The notes: generated by a model not told the origin, from the sequence alone. Shown: positions 24,384 to 33,855, counted from the stretch's first letter. The stretch: 47,897 nt of DNA from an uncultured Mycoplasmatota bacterium (GCA_900552975.1 UWSL01000001.1:1-47897); one strand, 5' to 3'. A program made the numbers and translations.

Positions 24384-24821
24384 CTATTTTGAATCTATTA
24401 AAATTGTTGTTGGTCCATCATTATGAATCTTAACTTCCATTTGAGCACCAAAAACTCCCGTTTCAACGTTAACATACTGTCTTAACATTTCATTAAATTT
24501 ATTATAAAGAGGTAATGCCTGTTCTCCATTTAAAGCTTCTACGTATGAAGGTCGATTACCCTTTTTAACAGAACCATACAAAGTAAATTGACTTATTGAA
24601 AGAATTTCTCCTCCAACATCTAAAACACTTTTATTCATGATTCCCTCTTCATCATCAAAGATTCTTAAATTAACAATCTTTCTTACACAATACTCAATAT
24701 CTTTTAATGTATCACCTTGCGTAAAACCAACCAAAACATTTAATCCTTCTTTAATTTCCCCAACGACTTCATCATCAACAGTTACACTACTATATTGACA
24801 TTTCTGTACAACGACTCTCAT
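24384..24821 (-). CDS. dtd: D-aminoacyl-tRNA deacylase
   Basis: The product has 145 residues, the full family length. The active-site motif SQFTLYG (about 78-84) and the C-terminal NDGPTTI, corresponding to the NxGPxT cross-dimer motif, are present. It hydrolyses D-aminoacyl-tRNA and glycyl-tRNA-Ala, proofreading chirality. It abuts rel (one-base overlap), an association also found in B. subtilis. Confidence 0.95.
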   Translation of the reverse strand: MRVVVQKCQYSSVTVDDEVVGEIKEGLNVLVGFTQGDTLKDIEYCVRKIVNLRIFDDEEGIMNKSVLDVGGEILSISQFTLYGSVKKGNRPSYVEALNGEQALPLYNKFNEMLRQYVNVETGVFGAQMEVKIHNDGPTTILIDSK

Positions 24822-26995
24822 TAACTTATCTTCCTTACAACTTCCCTAACAAAACTTAAAGTACCAAGTTCTGTAATAAAAGCATTAAGTTGTTCAACAT
24901 TTTCTGTTTTTATAGTAACTGCATATTTTGTAAAATCAGGTTCTTCTATTGTATTAATTGATTCAATATAAACATCTTTCTGAGAAGCTTTTGTAATAAT
25001 ATCAAGTAAATGATTTTTGCCTTTCAAGACTTTAATTTGTAAATCTGTTAAATAACTTGCTTGATTACTCATATTCCATTCAACATCAATTAAACGATTC
25101 GTTTCTTTAATATTATGACAAGATGCTTTATGAACTTGGACTCCGTTCCCCTTAGTTACATAACCAACAATAGCATCGCCTTTAACTGGTTTACAACATT
25201 TTGCAATTGTTACCAAAATATCATCCATTCCAGCAACAATAATATCACCTTTAATAGCTTTCTCTTTAGCTGGAATATTACTATTAACTCTTCCTAGATA
25301 GATATCCATAACATCTTTTTTATCACTATAAATTAAATTAATAATATAACCAGCCGTATATCTTAAAGAACCAATTGAAAGATAAATATCTTCTAAATCC
25401 ATTAAGTGAGCATCTGTACAAACCTTTTTAATATTTTCATCAGTTAAAACTTCATTAAAAGATAGTTTTCTTCTTCTAATTTCTTTTTCTAACATCTCTT
25501 TACCTAAATTAATATAATTTAAGCGATCTTGTTTACTAAAGAAAGATTTAATTTTACTCTTAGCTTGACTTGTTTTAACAAACTTTAACCAATCTTTATT
25601 TGGATTAGCTTCTTTGGCAGTATTAATTTTAACAATATCGCCATCCATCAATTCATGATCTAACGGAACAATTTGATCATTAACAATGGCGCCAATTGTT
25701 CTGTCTCCAACCCCACTATGAATACGATAAGCAAAATCAATTGGCGTAGAACCTTTTGGGAGCTCTAAGACATCTCCTTTTGGTGTAAAACAATAAATCA
25801 TTTCATTTAACATTTCATTATTTAAATTAACAGCAAATTCTGTATCTGTTGAAGCATTATTATTGGTTTCAATAATATTTCTAAACATTTCCAATTTTTG
25901 TTCCATCATACTTTGAATCTTAACAGAACCTTTTTCTTTATAAGACCAATGAGAAGCAATACCTTTTTCGGCTATTTCATCCATTTCATAAGTTCGTACT
26001 TGAACTTCAAACAAGTGACCATCTATGCCAAAAATTGTTGTATGCAAACTTTGATACATATTTTCTTTAGGCATTGCAATATAATCTTTAAAACGTTTTG
26101 GCATTGGACGATATTTTGAATGAATAAGACCAATTGTTAAATAACAATCTTGAACTGTATCAACAAAAACACGCAAAGCCAAAATATCATAAATATCACT
26201 AAAACGTTTTCCGTTATCCATTTTATTATACAAACTATGAACTGATTTAACACGGCCTTTAATTTTAAAATTAATTCCATTTTCCGTTAGAATATCTGAA
26301 ATACTTTGCTTCATTTCTGTTAGCAACTCATTTAATTCCTCACGCGAAGCATCTAACTTTTCCAAAATATCATTATATACATCTGGTTTTGTATATTTCA
26401 AACATAAATCTTCTAATTCACTCTTAACACTATTAATTCCTAAACGATGGGCAATAGGTATTAAAACAGTTATCGTTTCATTAGCTTTTTGTTTTTGTAC
26501 CTCTGGTGGTAATGCGTAAATTGTTCGCATATTATGTAAACGATCAGCTAATTTTATAAATAAAACACGTACATCCTCTGATAAACCAACTAAGACTTTT
26601 CTCAAATATTGAGCTGAAGAATCCTTATCATCAGCTAATTCCAGTTTATTAATCTTACTAATACTAGCGATAATTCTTTCAATTTCTTCGCCAAATTCTT
26701 CTTTAATTTCATCAAGCGTTGTATCACTATGATTTACCGTTTCATGTAGCAAAGCACAAGCAATAGTTATATAATCACAATTCAAATCCGTAACAATATT
26801 AGCAACTTCTAAAGGGTGTGTTATATAAAGATCTCCATTCAAACGTTTTTTATCTCCATGCTTTGCCAATGCAAAAGCATAAGCATGATTAATTACTTCT
26901 AATTCTTCATCATTTTTAATAACTTTAACCAATTTAGCATACAATTCATCATAAGTAATAGGTTTTTCATATCCAGTTTTTTCCATTTTGTTCAC
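24821..26995 (-). CDS. rel: Rel/RelA (p)ppGpp synthetase with altered hydrolase motif
   Basis: The product has 724 residues with the long RSH layout: HD domain (about 30-190), synthetase (about 230-370), TGS (about 390-455), zinc-finger region with CCKPVKGDAI, and a C-terminal ACT domain. The synthetase looks intact, with RVKSVHSLYNKM, the RFKD motif typical of bifunctional Rel, and EVQVRT. In the hydrolase, the block normally HDxxED reads H84-E85-T-V-N88-H89, while H60, D151 and N155 are kept. This suggests weak or no ppGpp hydrolysis. It lies between dtd and a comN-like gene, as in Bacillus. Confidence 0.92.
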   Translation of the reverse strand: MNKMEKTGYEKPITYDELYAKLVKVIKNDEELEVINHAYAFALAKHGDKKRLNGDLYITHPLEVANIVTDLNCDYITIACALLHETVNHSDTTLDEIKEEFGEEIERIIASISKINKLELADDKDSSAQYLRKVLVGLSEDVRVLFIKLADRLHNMRTIYALPPEVQKQKANETITVLIPIAHRLGINSVKSELEDLCLKYTKPDVYNDILEKLDASREELNELLTEMKQSISDILTENGINFKIKGRVKSVHSLYNKMDNGKRFSDIYDILALRVFVDTVQDCYLTIGLIHSKYRPMPKRFKDYIAMPKENMYQSLHTTIFGIDGHLFEVQVRTYEMDEIAEKGIASHWSYKEKGSVKIQSMMEQKLEMFRNIIETNNNASTDTEFAVNLNNEMLNEMIYCFTPKGDVLELPKGSTPIDFAYRIHSGVGDRTIGAIVNDQIVPLDHELMDGDIVKINTAKEANPNKDWLKFVKTSQAKSKIKSFFSKQDRLNYINLGKEMLEKEIRRRKLSFNEVLTDENIKKVCTDAHLMDLEDIYLSIGSLRYTAGYIINLIYSDKKDVMDIYLGRVNSNIPAKEKAIKGDIIVAGMDDILVTIAKCCKPVKGDAIVGYVTKGNGVQVHKASCHNIKETNRLIDVEWNMSNQASYLTDLQIKVLKGKNHLLDIITKASQKDVYIESINTIEEPDFTKYAVTIKTENVEQLNAFITELGTLSFVREVVRKIS

Positions 26996-27004
26996 TCCTA
27001 TTTT

Positions 27005-27295
27005 TTATTTTTTTAATTTAGGTAATTCTATCGAATCTTCTTTATATTGATTAACTATTTTATTTCTATAGTATAAATCTATTAACTTATCCTCAGTATT
27101 TAAAATATCATCAACTATATCACACAAAGCTAACGCTTTTTTACCATTCCATTTTATTTCATTAACAGCATTCCATATATCATGTAAAGGAATATAACTA
27201 TAACCAAGCTTCGCCAATTCTTTCTTTTTACACTTTAAAGCTGGCGTAACTCGTAAATACAATTCTTCCGCTGAACCAAAATACAATTCATCCAT
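27005..27295 (-). CDS. ComN-like post-transcriptional regulator family protein
   Basis: The product has 96 residues. The sequence VTPALKCKKKELAKLGY followed by HDIWNAVNEIKW and VDDILN matches, from memory, the pattern of the ComN/YrzD family (a short helical protein with LGY, DLW and VNDI blocks). In B. subtilis ComN localises comE mRNA, and comN lies near spoVB and relA as here. It is just upstream of rel in the same direction, ten bases away. The family is likely; the role in this organism is not known. Confidence 0.65.
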   Translation of the reverse strand: MDELYFGSAEELYLRVTPALKCKKKELAKLGYSYIPLHDIWNAVNEIKWNGKKALALCDIVDDILNTEDKLIDLYYRNKIVNQYKEDSIELPKLKK

Positions 27296-27369
27296 AAAAT
27301 CACCCGAATAATCTATTTCCCAAGATAATTATATAACAAAAGGAAAAACTTATAAAGGAGAAAAGTTAA

Positions 27370-28656
27370 ATGAAAAGCACATTTTTTAAATCAACCCTTA
27401 TTTTATTAATAGGTGGCTTTTTTACTAAATTAATTGGTTTATTAGTCAAAATAACTTACACAAGAATAATTGGTACCGATGGTCTAGCTTTATATGCTTT
27501 AGTATCACCAACCTACTCTCTTTTAATTACACTAGCTAACTTTAACATGCAATTAGCTATCAGTAAAAAGATTAGTAGTGGTTCCCAAAGCAAACCTATC
27601 ATTATTAATGCATGTTACATTATGTTCTTTTTAAATACTATTTTAATTCTAACTACCTTCATTTTAAAAGACTTTATAAGTATAACACTTTTACATAACA
27701 AAGATACTTTATATCCTCTTCTTGCTTGTTCCTTAACTCTGCCTTTTATCTCTATCGGTTATATTATTAAAGGTTACTTTTATGGCAAACAAAAAATGAC
27801 GCCCCATATGATAAGTAACGTCATTGAACAAACCATTAAATTAATTATTCTTAACCTAGTCTTACCCTATGTTATAAAAAGAGGTATTATCGTAAGTGTA
27901 ACTGTCTTAATTTTAATAAACATTGTAACTGAAACAACTTCTATTATTGTCTTTCTTTTCTTTTTACCTAACCATATCAAAATAAAAAAAGAAGACTTAA
28001 AATATATTAAATCAACTAGTCAAGAAATTTTAAAAATAACAATTCCAACTATTAGTGGCCGCTTAATTGGTAATATTGGTTACTTTTTTGAACCAATTAT
28101 TTTAACCAAAGTCTTACTTCTTACTAATAATTCTATCGCTTATATCACTAAAGAATATGGTATTTATAATGCTTATTCTATTAGTTTATTATTGTTTCCA
28201 TCCTTTTTTATCAGTGCCATAAGTAACTCACTTTTACCAGAAATAAGTAAATTACATAGTACAAATAAACATACTCTAGTAAAAAAACGTATCAAGCAAG
28301 CTCTTCTATGTTCTTTAGGAGTTGGTCTAATTTGTACTATCTTTATCTACTATAATAGTTCTTTTCTCTTAGATAAACTTTATAAAACAAAAGAAGGTCT
28401 TAATTACATTAAAATTCTCGCTCCCTTCTTTATTCTCTTTTACTTAGAATCCCCTTTAACAAGTACTTTAATTGCTTTAAATAAAATAAAAACTTGTACC
28501 TTTATTTCTACAACTGGTATCTTTTTAAAATTAATTATTTTAGCTATTCTTGGTTTCCTTGGTTTTAAAATATATTCATTAATCTATGCTGAAATAATCA
28601 ATATCATCTATGTTACTTTCCTAGACTTCATTTTCTTAAGAAAAGCCCTCAAATAA
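27370..28656 (+). CDS. SpoVB-like polysaccharide/lipid flippase (MOP superfamily)
   Basis: The product has 428 residues with about 12 hydrophobic segments. The N-terminus has the MATE/MurJ-like pattern FTKLIGLLVKITYTRIIGTDGLALYA. It is shorter than SpoVB (about 518 residues), apparently missing the last two membrane segments. Members move lipid-linked cell wall or polysaccharide precursors. An AAGGAG ribosome binding site precedes the ATG. Neighbours comN-like, DUF421 and yrzE-like match the spoVB surroundings in B. subtilis. Confidence 0.82.
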   Translation: MKSTFFKSTLILLIGGFFTKLIGLLVKITYTRIIGTDGLALYALVSPTYSLLITLANFNMQLAISKKISSGSQSKPIIINACYIMFFLNTILILTTFILKDFISITLLHNKDTLYPLLACSLTLPFISIGYIIKGYFYGKQKMTPHMISNVIEQTIKLIILNLVLPYVIKRGIIVSVTVLILINIVTETTSIIVFLFFLPNHIKIKKEDLKYIKSTSQEILKITIPTISGRLIGNIGYFFEPIILTKVLLLTNNSIAYITKEYGIYNAYSISLLLFPSFFISAISNSLLPEISKLHSTNKHTLVKKRIKQALLCSLGVGLICTIFIYYNSSFLLDKLYKTKEGLNYIKILAPFFILFYLESPLTSTLIALNKIKTCTFISTTGIFLKLIILAILGFLGFKIYSLIYAEIINIIYVTFLDFIFLRKALK

Positions 28657-28657
28657 C

Positions 28658-29290
28658 TTAACTTTTCCTAATTACATAAATATGTTCTTTATTATAAAAA
28701 GCATAAAAAACATTTTTCAATTCTATCCCATTATGTTCTAAGTTTTTTCTTAACCAACTTTCAGTCTTGCCGATATTCATTAAAGTTTCTTTTTGAATCA
28801 CACCTTCTAAAACCAAAGACAACGGAATAGGTTTAGCTCTTTTTAATAAGTCATACTTAAAGATTGATAATTTTCCATTTGGTTCTAAGAAAGCATAATT
28901 AACATCTTCAATTGAATCAATTCCCCTTTGACGTAATTCTAAAAGTAAATCATCTAAGCTATACCTTTGACTAACCAAATTATTATAAATGAGCTTTCCC
29001 TGGTTTATTATAATAGTTGGTTTCCCACCAAATAAACGATTAAATTTCCTTGATTTAACACTAACAAATCCTAAAACAAGTTCAACTGCGACTAAAAGAG
29101 CAATTGGAACGATCGTCAAAAAAATATTATCTTTATAATTTTCTATACTTATAGCCACCAATTCAGCCACTAAGATTGAAACTATTAAATCAATTATTCC
29201 TAATTGTCCAACTTCTCTTTTGCCCATTATACGATACGCAAAAGCAATAAAGAAATAAAAGAAAAGAGTTCGAAAAATGATTTGTCCCAT
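28658..29290 (-). CDS. DUF421 membrane protein (YrbG/YetF family)
   Basis: The product has 210 residues. Three hydrophobic segments lie in the first 80 residues, with the motif FAYRIMGKREVGQLGIIDLIVSIL typical of the family. A soluble C-terminal part follows, starting FGGKPTIIINQGKLIYNNL. Its function is unknown; members are found near sporulation and germination genes. It ends one base from the convergent flippase gene, with no room for a terminator between. Confidence 0.88.
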   Translation of the reverse strand: MGQIIFRTLFFYFFIAFAYRIMGKREVGQLGIIDLIVSILVAELVAISIENYKDNIFLTIVPIALLVAVELVLGFVSVKSRKFNRLFGGKPTIIINQGKLIYNNLVSQRYSLDDLLLELRQRGIDSIEDVNYAFLEPNGKLSIFKYDLLKRAKPIPLSLVLEGVIQKETLMNIGKTESWLRKNLEHNGIELKNVFYAFYNKEHIYVIRKS

Positions 29291-29359
29291 TTTATAATCA
29301 CCTATTTTTATTATGGTAATATTTTTTTATTTTAAACATAAGAATTATTAGGTGATCAT

Positions 29360-29722
29360 ATGAAATATTTAAAAAAAATAAAATTCCTTTTACCTTTTGT
29401 TATTTTTATCTTAATTTTTACGCTCTTTTTAAGTTTAATTAACTTCATCATTCCTCAAAGTATTAACTTAAACAAAATATTAATTCTAATTTGCTTTAAC
29501 TTATATCTTCTTATTTACAATATCAATGTTGGAAAAACTTTAGAAAATAACGCTTATTTAAATGGTCTTAAAGTAAGTGGTATTACCATTCTTATTTTAT
29601 ACCTCATAGGAAGTCTTCTTACTTCATTCAAAATATCCATAGCTCGTTTAATTTATTATTTAATTATTTCTTTAAGTATAATTTTAGGAAATGTTATTGG
29701 TATCAATAAAAAAAGGTCATAA
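29360..29722 (+). CDS. YrzE-like membrane protein (TIGR04086/DUF3792)
   Basis: The product has 120 residues with four hydrophobic segments, Lys-rich ends and the phrase LNGLKVSGITILILYLI typical of this small family. It is divergent from the DUF421 gene. The same pair (yrzE and yrbG) occurs together in B. subtilis. Its role is unknown. A hairpin terminator follows at once. Confidence 0.72.
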   Translation: MKYLKKIKFLLPFVIFILIFTLFLSLINFIIPQSINLNKILILICFNLYLLIYNINVGKTLENNAYLNGLKVSGITILILYLIGSLLTSFKISIARLIYYLIISLSIILGNVIGINKKRS

Positions 29723-29746
29723 AAAAAACAGAATAATCTGTTTTTT
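29723..29746. terminator. Bidirectional terminator
   Basis: aaaaaacag (29723-29731) pairs with ctgtttttt (29738-29746) around aataat. It serves the yrzE-like gene and the convergent PHP gene, whose stop codon overlaps the hairpin end. Confidence 0.8.
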
Positions 29747-30638
29747 AATTCTTTAAATAATCTAATATTTTATTAATTTCTTCTTCAGTTAATGAAACAT
29801 CTTCACCAACTAAACCAATTACTGGTCTTAAACCATCTTCACTATGGAAATCAGAACCAATAGTAGCTAATAGATTATGTTTTTTAGCAAATTCATTCCA
29901 TAAAGCACATTCATTAATTTTTTTATCATAGCGATCAACATAAACGTAATTAGCCTCAATAGCATCTATTCCCATCTCACGAACAACATTTTCTATGTCT
30001 TCTTCTGTTACACCATCTTCATATTTATAAGCAACTGGATGTGCTAATACTACTTTTCCACCAGCAGCTCTTATTAAATCAGCAGCTTCTTTTGGTGAGA
30101 TAGATTCTTTTTTAGCATAAGCAGGGCATCCTTCATTCATAATAGTCTCAATAAATTCACCCTTACTTGGAATATGACCAAAATTATCTAAAAGTATTTT
30201 TTCATTTTGTGCATTACCAATAACATCTAACGCAATATGAGCCTTAGTAACCGCTTCAATTTTATCAAGTTCTGCAACATTAACTACATATCCTAAAGAT
30301 TCTAACTTGGTAGCTACATCATATAAATAATTATGACGAGCATTTTTTAACTTATCTAATCTTCCTCTAAACTCTTGATTATTTAAATCATAATTATAAC
30401 CTAAAACATGCATTCCACGTTTATTATATTTAGTTGATATTTCAACAGCAGGAATAAGTTCAATATTTTTTTCCTTAGCATAAGCAAATAACTCATCAGT
30501 ATAAGCATCAATTGTATCGTGATCAGCAATTGATAACACTGAAACATTATTTTTTACTGCTGTATCAATTACTTCTTTTGGTGTTAAAATTCCATCAGAT
30601 ACTGTTGTATGAATATGTAAATCTATTATTTTGTCCAT
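29745..30638 (-). CDS. PHP-domain phosphoesterase (RNase AM/YciV-like)
   Basis: The product has 297 residues. All four PHP motifs are present: DLHIHTTVSDG (6-16), SIADHDT, the AHP of VVLAHPVAY and the C-terminal GSDFHSE. The length and insertion match the YciV group, whose E. coli member is a 3',5'-nucleoside bisphosphate phosphatase and 5'-3' exonuclease for RNA. It overlaps the upstream unknown gene by 13 bases, so the two are translationally linked. The exact substrate is not decidable here. Confidence 0.88.
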   Translation of the reverse strand: MDKIIDLHIHTTVSDGILTPKEVIDTAVKNNVSVLSIADHDTIDAYTDELFAYAKEKNIELIPAVEISTKYNKRGMHVLGYNYDLNNQEFRGRLDKLKNARHNYLYDVATKLESLGYVVNVAELDKIEAVTKAHIALDVIGNAQNEKILLDNFGHIPSKGEFIETIMNEGCPAYAKKESISPKEAADLIRAAGGKVVLAHPVAYKYEDGVTEEDIENVVREMGIDAIEANYVYVDRYDKKINECALWNEFAKKHNLLATIGSDFHSEDGLRPVIGLVGEDVSLTEEEINKILDYLKN

Positions 30639-31567
30639 TTATTAATCCTTCTTTCATAACTCTTTTTTAATTCAGGAGTTTCAAATCTTCTTTTTACTGA
30701 ATCTGGAGCAACTCTTCCCAACATTTCTTTTAAATCTTCTTCTGTAAAAGACTTATTTATCAAAGTTCTTGAATCTTGTAATTTTTGCATCAAAGATGGT
30801 GTCCAATTAAATGGTGTTAAACTATATAAATAATCTAAGATAAAATTATAAGCCATATCATCATGTTGCCAAGTTTTTCTTAAAGAAGTTGGATGAATAG
30901 GTAAATAAGGTACATTATCATTTTCAGCAACACCAAGCAAAGTAAATGGTACACTTTCTAATAATCCGGCCATTTTTGAATATTCAATAATATGAACATC
31001 CAAAGGTAAATAAATTTTAGGCATTTCACCTTTTTCAATTTTATTAGCTATTTCAGAAACTTTATTTACTGTCCCGACAGGATCAATATCTGAAGTATGC
31101 ATATCAAAAGCATTAAAAACTTCAATCATTTTCTTTTTAGCCGCCTCAACTTGCGTATCTTCACAAATCATCCACATATCAATATCTGGCAAACGATTAA
31201 CTACTTTACGCGGTTTAACCGAATCTTTAACCATTGGACAAGGTTTACATATTTGTTTTAAATCTGGCATTGTAGCACCTTTTTCTTTTAAACAATCTTC
31301 ACAAGGCCAAACATCATAATCAGCTGCTTCTTTAACTAGTTCATCATTATATCTTATTTGTTCTTGGATAACTGGTAAATTTCCTTGCATTCCATTATCT
31401 AAAGTATAAAATGGATAGCCTGTTCCAAATGATCCACAGTATCCTGGCATACGCTCCATAATATGATTAATCATTTCAATGTTTTTTATTATATATTGTT
31501 TTTTCAACTCCGTATTATTTTTTTCAAATATTGTTGACGCATTAGCTGCCTTTTCACATATATTCAT
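30626..31567 (-). CDS. Unknown Cys-containing protein coupled to the PHP enzyme
   Basis: The product has 313 residues and is soluble. A possible zinc site lies at CEDCLKEKG followed by CKPCPMVK (about 103-125). The phrase NRLPDIDMWMICED resembles the SDIDL-type active site of nucleotidyltransferases, but no glycine-serine motif precedes it. The C-terminus is basic. The gene overlaps the PHP phosphoesterase gene, suggesting related functions, perhaps in nucleotide or RNA metabolism. No family is recognised. Confidence 0.65.
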   Translation of the reverse strand: MNICEKAANASTIFEKNNTELKKQYIIKNIEMINHIMERMPGYCGSFGTGYPFYTLDNGMQGNLPVIQEQIRYNDELVKEAADYDVWPCEDCLKEKGATMPDLKQICKPCPMVKDSVKPRKVVNRLPDIDMWMICEDTQVEAAKKKMIEVFNAFDMHTSDIDPVGTVNKVSEIANKIEKGEMPKIYLPLDVHIIEYSKMAGLLESVPFTLLGVAENDNVPYLPIHPTSLRKTWQHDDMAYNFILDYLYSLTPFNWTPSLMQKLQDSRTLINKSFTEEDLKEMLGRVAPDSVKRRFETPELKKSYERRINKWTK

Positions 31568-31643
31568 AAAAATCCCCCTCTTATTACCTAACTTATACCA
31601 TAAAATAATAAATTTGGCAAAAATATCTCTCTTTTAAAAAGAA

Positions 31644-32792
31644 TTATTTTATATCCTCTTTCTTATATGGTAAACCCTTTTCACCATAATAATCTTTTAT
31701 AAATTGTTCACGATATTCTAAAAGTCTATCTTCTTTTATAGCTTCTCTTAATTCTTCTGTTAAATGAATTAAATATCTTATGTTATGTATAGACAATAAT
31801 CTTGCTCCTAAAGTTTCATTAGCAACAATCAAATGTCTAAGATAAGCTTTACTATACTTACTTCGACATGTATAACAATCACAATCTAATGACAAAGGAC
31901 TAAAATCATCTTTATATTTTGCATTTTTAATGTTAATTTTGCCATATTTTGTTAATGCATGACCATGTCTTGCTAAACGAGTTGGACTTACACAATCAAA
32001 AATATCAACACCACGACAAACATTTTCCACAATATCAATTGGATCACCTACACCCATTAAATATCTAACCTTATCTTTAGGTAAATATTTTGTAGCATAG
32101 CCAACCATTTTGTACATTGTTGGTTTATCTTCACCAACACTTGTTCCCCCAATTGAATATCCATCAAAACCAATCTTAGTAAGTTCTTCTACACAATGGC
32201 GACGTAAATCCTCGTATTCACCACCTTGAACAATGCCAAACAATGATTGTCTTTCATTATTAAAAACATCCTTACCTCGTTTAGCCCACCTTATCGTACG
32301 TTCAACACTTTGCTTACAATAATCATAAGTTGCAGGCCAGCCAATACACTCATCAAAACTCATAGCAATATCACTATCTAATTTATTTTGAATTTCAATT
32401 GATTTTTCTGGAGTCAATAATAAATTATCACCATTTAAATGGTTCTTAAATTTTACTCCTTCTTCACTAATATCTTTAGGTTTAGCTAAACTAAAAACCT
32501 GAAAACCACCACTATCAGTTAAAATAGGACCATTCCAATTCATAAATTTATGTAAGCCTCCAGCTTTATCAACAATATCTTCCCCAGGTCTTAACCACAA
32601 ATGATAAGTATTAGAAAGAATAATACCAGCTTTGACATCTTTTAGTTCCTCTACGCTTAATGTTTTAACAGTTGCTTCAGTCCCCACTGGCATAAACATT
32701 GGCGTTTCATACGTTCCATAATTAGTTTCGATTGTTCCTAATCGTGCATAAGTATCCTTTTCTTCTTTTAACAAGTTATATTTAATTTTCAT
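31644..32792 (-). CDS. tgt: tRNA-guanine(34) transglycosylase
   Basis: The product has 382 residues. Signature blocks are LSNTYHLWLRPG, DSGGFQVFSL with the general acid Asp, GIVQGG, YSIGGTSVGE, the nucleophile block GVDIFDCVSPTRLARHG and the zinc-binding CDCYTCRSKYSKAYLRHL plus a distal His. It swaps guanine 34 for preQ1 in tRNAs with GUN anticodons. An extended -10 promoter TGTTATAAT lies at 32819-32827. queA follows downstream in the same direction, with one gene between on the other strand. Confidence 0.97.
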   Translation of the reverse strand: MKIKYNLLKEEKDTYARLGTIETNYGTYETPMFMPVGTEATVKTLSVEELKDVKAGIILSNTYHLWLRPGEDIVDKAGGLHKFMNWNGPILTDSGGFQVFSLAKPKDISEEGVKFKNHLNGDNLLLTPEKSIEIQNKLDSDIAMSFDECIGWPATYDYCKQSVERTIRWAKRGKDVFNNERQSLFGIVQGGEYEDLRRHCVEELTKIGFDGYSIGGTSVGEDKPTMYKMVGYATKYLPKDKVRYLMGVGDPIDIVENVCRGVDIFDCVSPTRLARHGHALTKYGKINIKNAKYKDDFSPLSLDCDCYTCRSKYSKAYLRHLIVANETLGARLLSIHNIRYLIHLTEELREAIKEDRLLEYREQFIKDYYGEKGLPYKKEDIK

Positions 32793-32818
32793 TTCATCAC
32801 TCCTATAAAATCTCCTAA

Positions 32819-32827
32819 ATTATAACA
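32819..32827 (-). promoter_or_regulatory. Extended -10 promoter of tgt
   Basis: TGTTATAAT on the minus strand lies about 27 bases before the tgt ATG. No clear -35 box is present. The same box occurs before tcdA and the LMW phosphatase gene. Confidence 0.55.
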
Positions 32828-32874
32828 CATCTCTTTCAATAACACCCTTTAAAAAACATTTTTTATAGTGATTC

Positions 32875-32902
32875 TTGCTTTTTTTTCATAATAACGTATA
32901 AT
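32875..32902 (+). promoter_or_regulatory. Promoter of the unknown helical protein gene
   Basis: TTGCTT (32875-32880) and TATAAT (32897-32902) are 16 bp apart. A strong AGGGGG ribosome binding site follows before the ATG at 32930. Confidence 0.65.
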
Positions 32903-32929
32903 AAAAGACAAAAAAAGGGGGATAAATTT

Positions 32930-33838
32930 ATGATCTATGGCACAAACGTTGATTACTTACGAAAAAAATTTTATGAACAAAGTAATACCTTTAACAATCT
33001 TCAAAGTATCAAACGCGAAACTATCGCCAAAATAAATGGTGATGTTGAAAGGTTAACTAATCTTTGGAAAAAAAGAACACTTCCAACTAATCCTTACGTT
33101 GAAGCGTTAAAAGTAGTTGCTCAACGACAAGGTGAATTTGCTAATTTTGATGAAAAGATCATCTTCTTAATAAAATGCGCTGACCCATCTTTAGAAGCTT
33201 TAAAAATTTATTTATCTTACAATATAAAAAATAGTAAAGAAATTGAGCAATTAGCTAATGGTGATTCTAACCTTAAAGAAAAATTATTAAAAGAGCGCTC
33301 TGAACTTGTCAAAAAATATCAAACTGAATTATTTGAGAAGATCGGTATCAATGATACCAGATTAGCTTTTTATGAACAATATTATAAAAGATTATTTGTT
33401 TCCAGACAAACCAAACAAAATCCTATAAAAAAAGATTATTCTCGTAATTTTTTCAAAGACGCTCAATCTATCGACAATTTCTCAATAAATCAAGAAAGAT
33501 TTACAGAAATAAAAGAAAAAGCTCTTCATTTTAAACATTTACTACCAGAAACTTATCAAAGTACCACTACTATTTATAAAATATTAGACTCTACTAGTGA
33601 GCTACAATTAAAAACAAAAGAAGAAGCTTACATTTTCTTTATTCTTACCTGTGATGAGGCTCTTACTACTTTACGAATCTTTGAAGAAGAAGCAACTTGG
33701 TCTAAAATAGAAGAAAGATGTTTAGAAGAACTATCTTTCTTCTATAAAGAACTACCTAGGTTAGAAAAATTATATTATTATCAATATGCACCTGAATTAG
33801 AAATAAGTCCATGGTTATCTAAAAAGAGTAATAACTAA
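32930..33838 (+). CDS. Helical protein of unknown function
   Basis: The product has 302 residues and is almost entirely charged and helical, with no membrane segment, signal or Cys-rich site. It contains recurring helical phrases such as ADPSLEALKIYLSYN and CDEALTTLRIFEEE, which could be two copies of a helical unit (about 85-100 and 240-255). It sits as a plus-strand gene between leftward tgt and queA, with its own promoter and a 14-bp-stem terminator, so it looks like an inserted single-gene unit. No family is recognised. Confidence 0.7.
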   Translation: MIYGTNVDYLRKKFYEQSNTFNNLQSIKRETIAKINGDVERLTNLWKKRTLPTNPYVEALKVVAQRQGEFANFDEKIIFLIKCADPSLEALKIYLSYNIKNSKEIEQLANGDSNLKEKLLKERSELVKKYQTELFEKIGINDTRLAFYEQYYKRLFVSRQTKQNPIKKDYSRNFFKDAQSIDNFSINQERFTEIKEKALHFKHLLPETYQSTTTIYKILDSTSELQLKTKEEAYIFFILTCDEALTTLRIFEEEATWSKIEERCLEELSFFYKELPRLEKLYYYQYAPELEISPWLSKKSNN

Positions 33839-33855
33839 TCCGTTATTACTCTTTT
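33822..33855. terminator. Bidirectional terminator between the helical protein gene and queA
   Basis: aaaagagtaataac (33822-33835) pairs perfectly with gttattactctttt (33842-33855) around a 6-nt loop. The stem overlaps both stop codons and has A/T flanks for termination on either strand. Confidence 0.85.
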
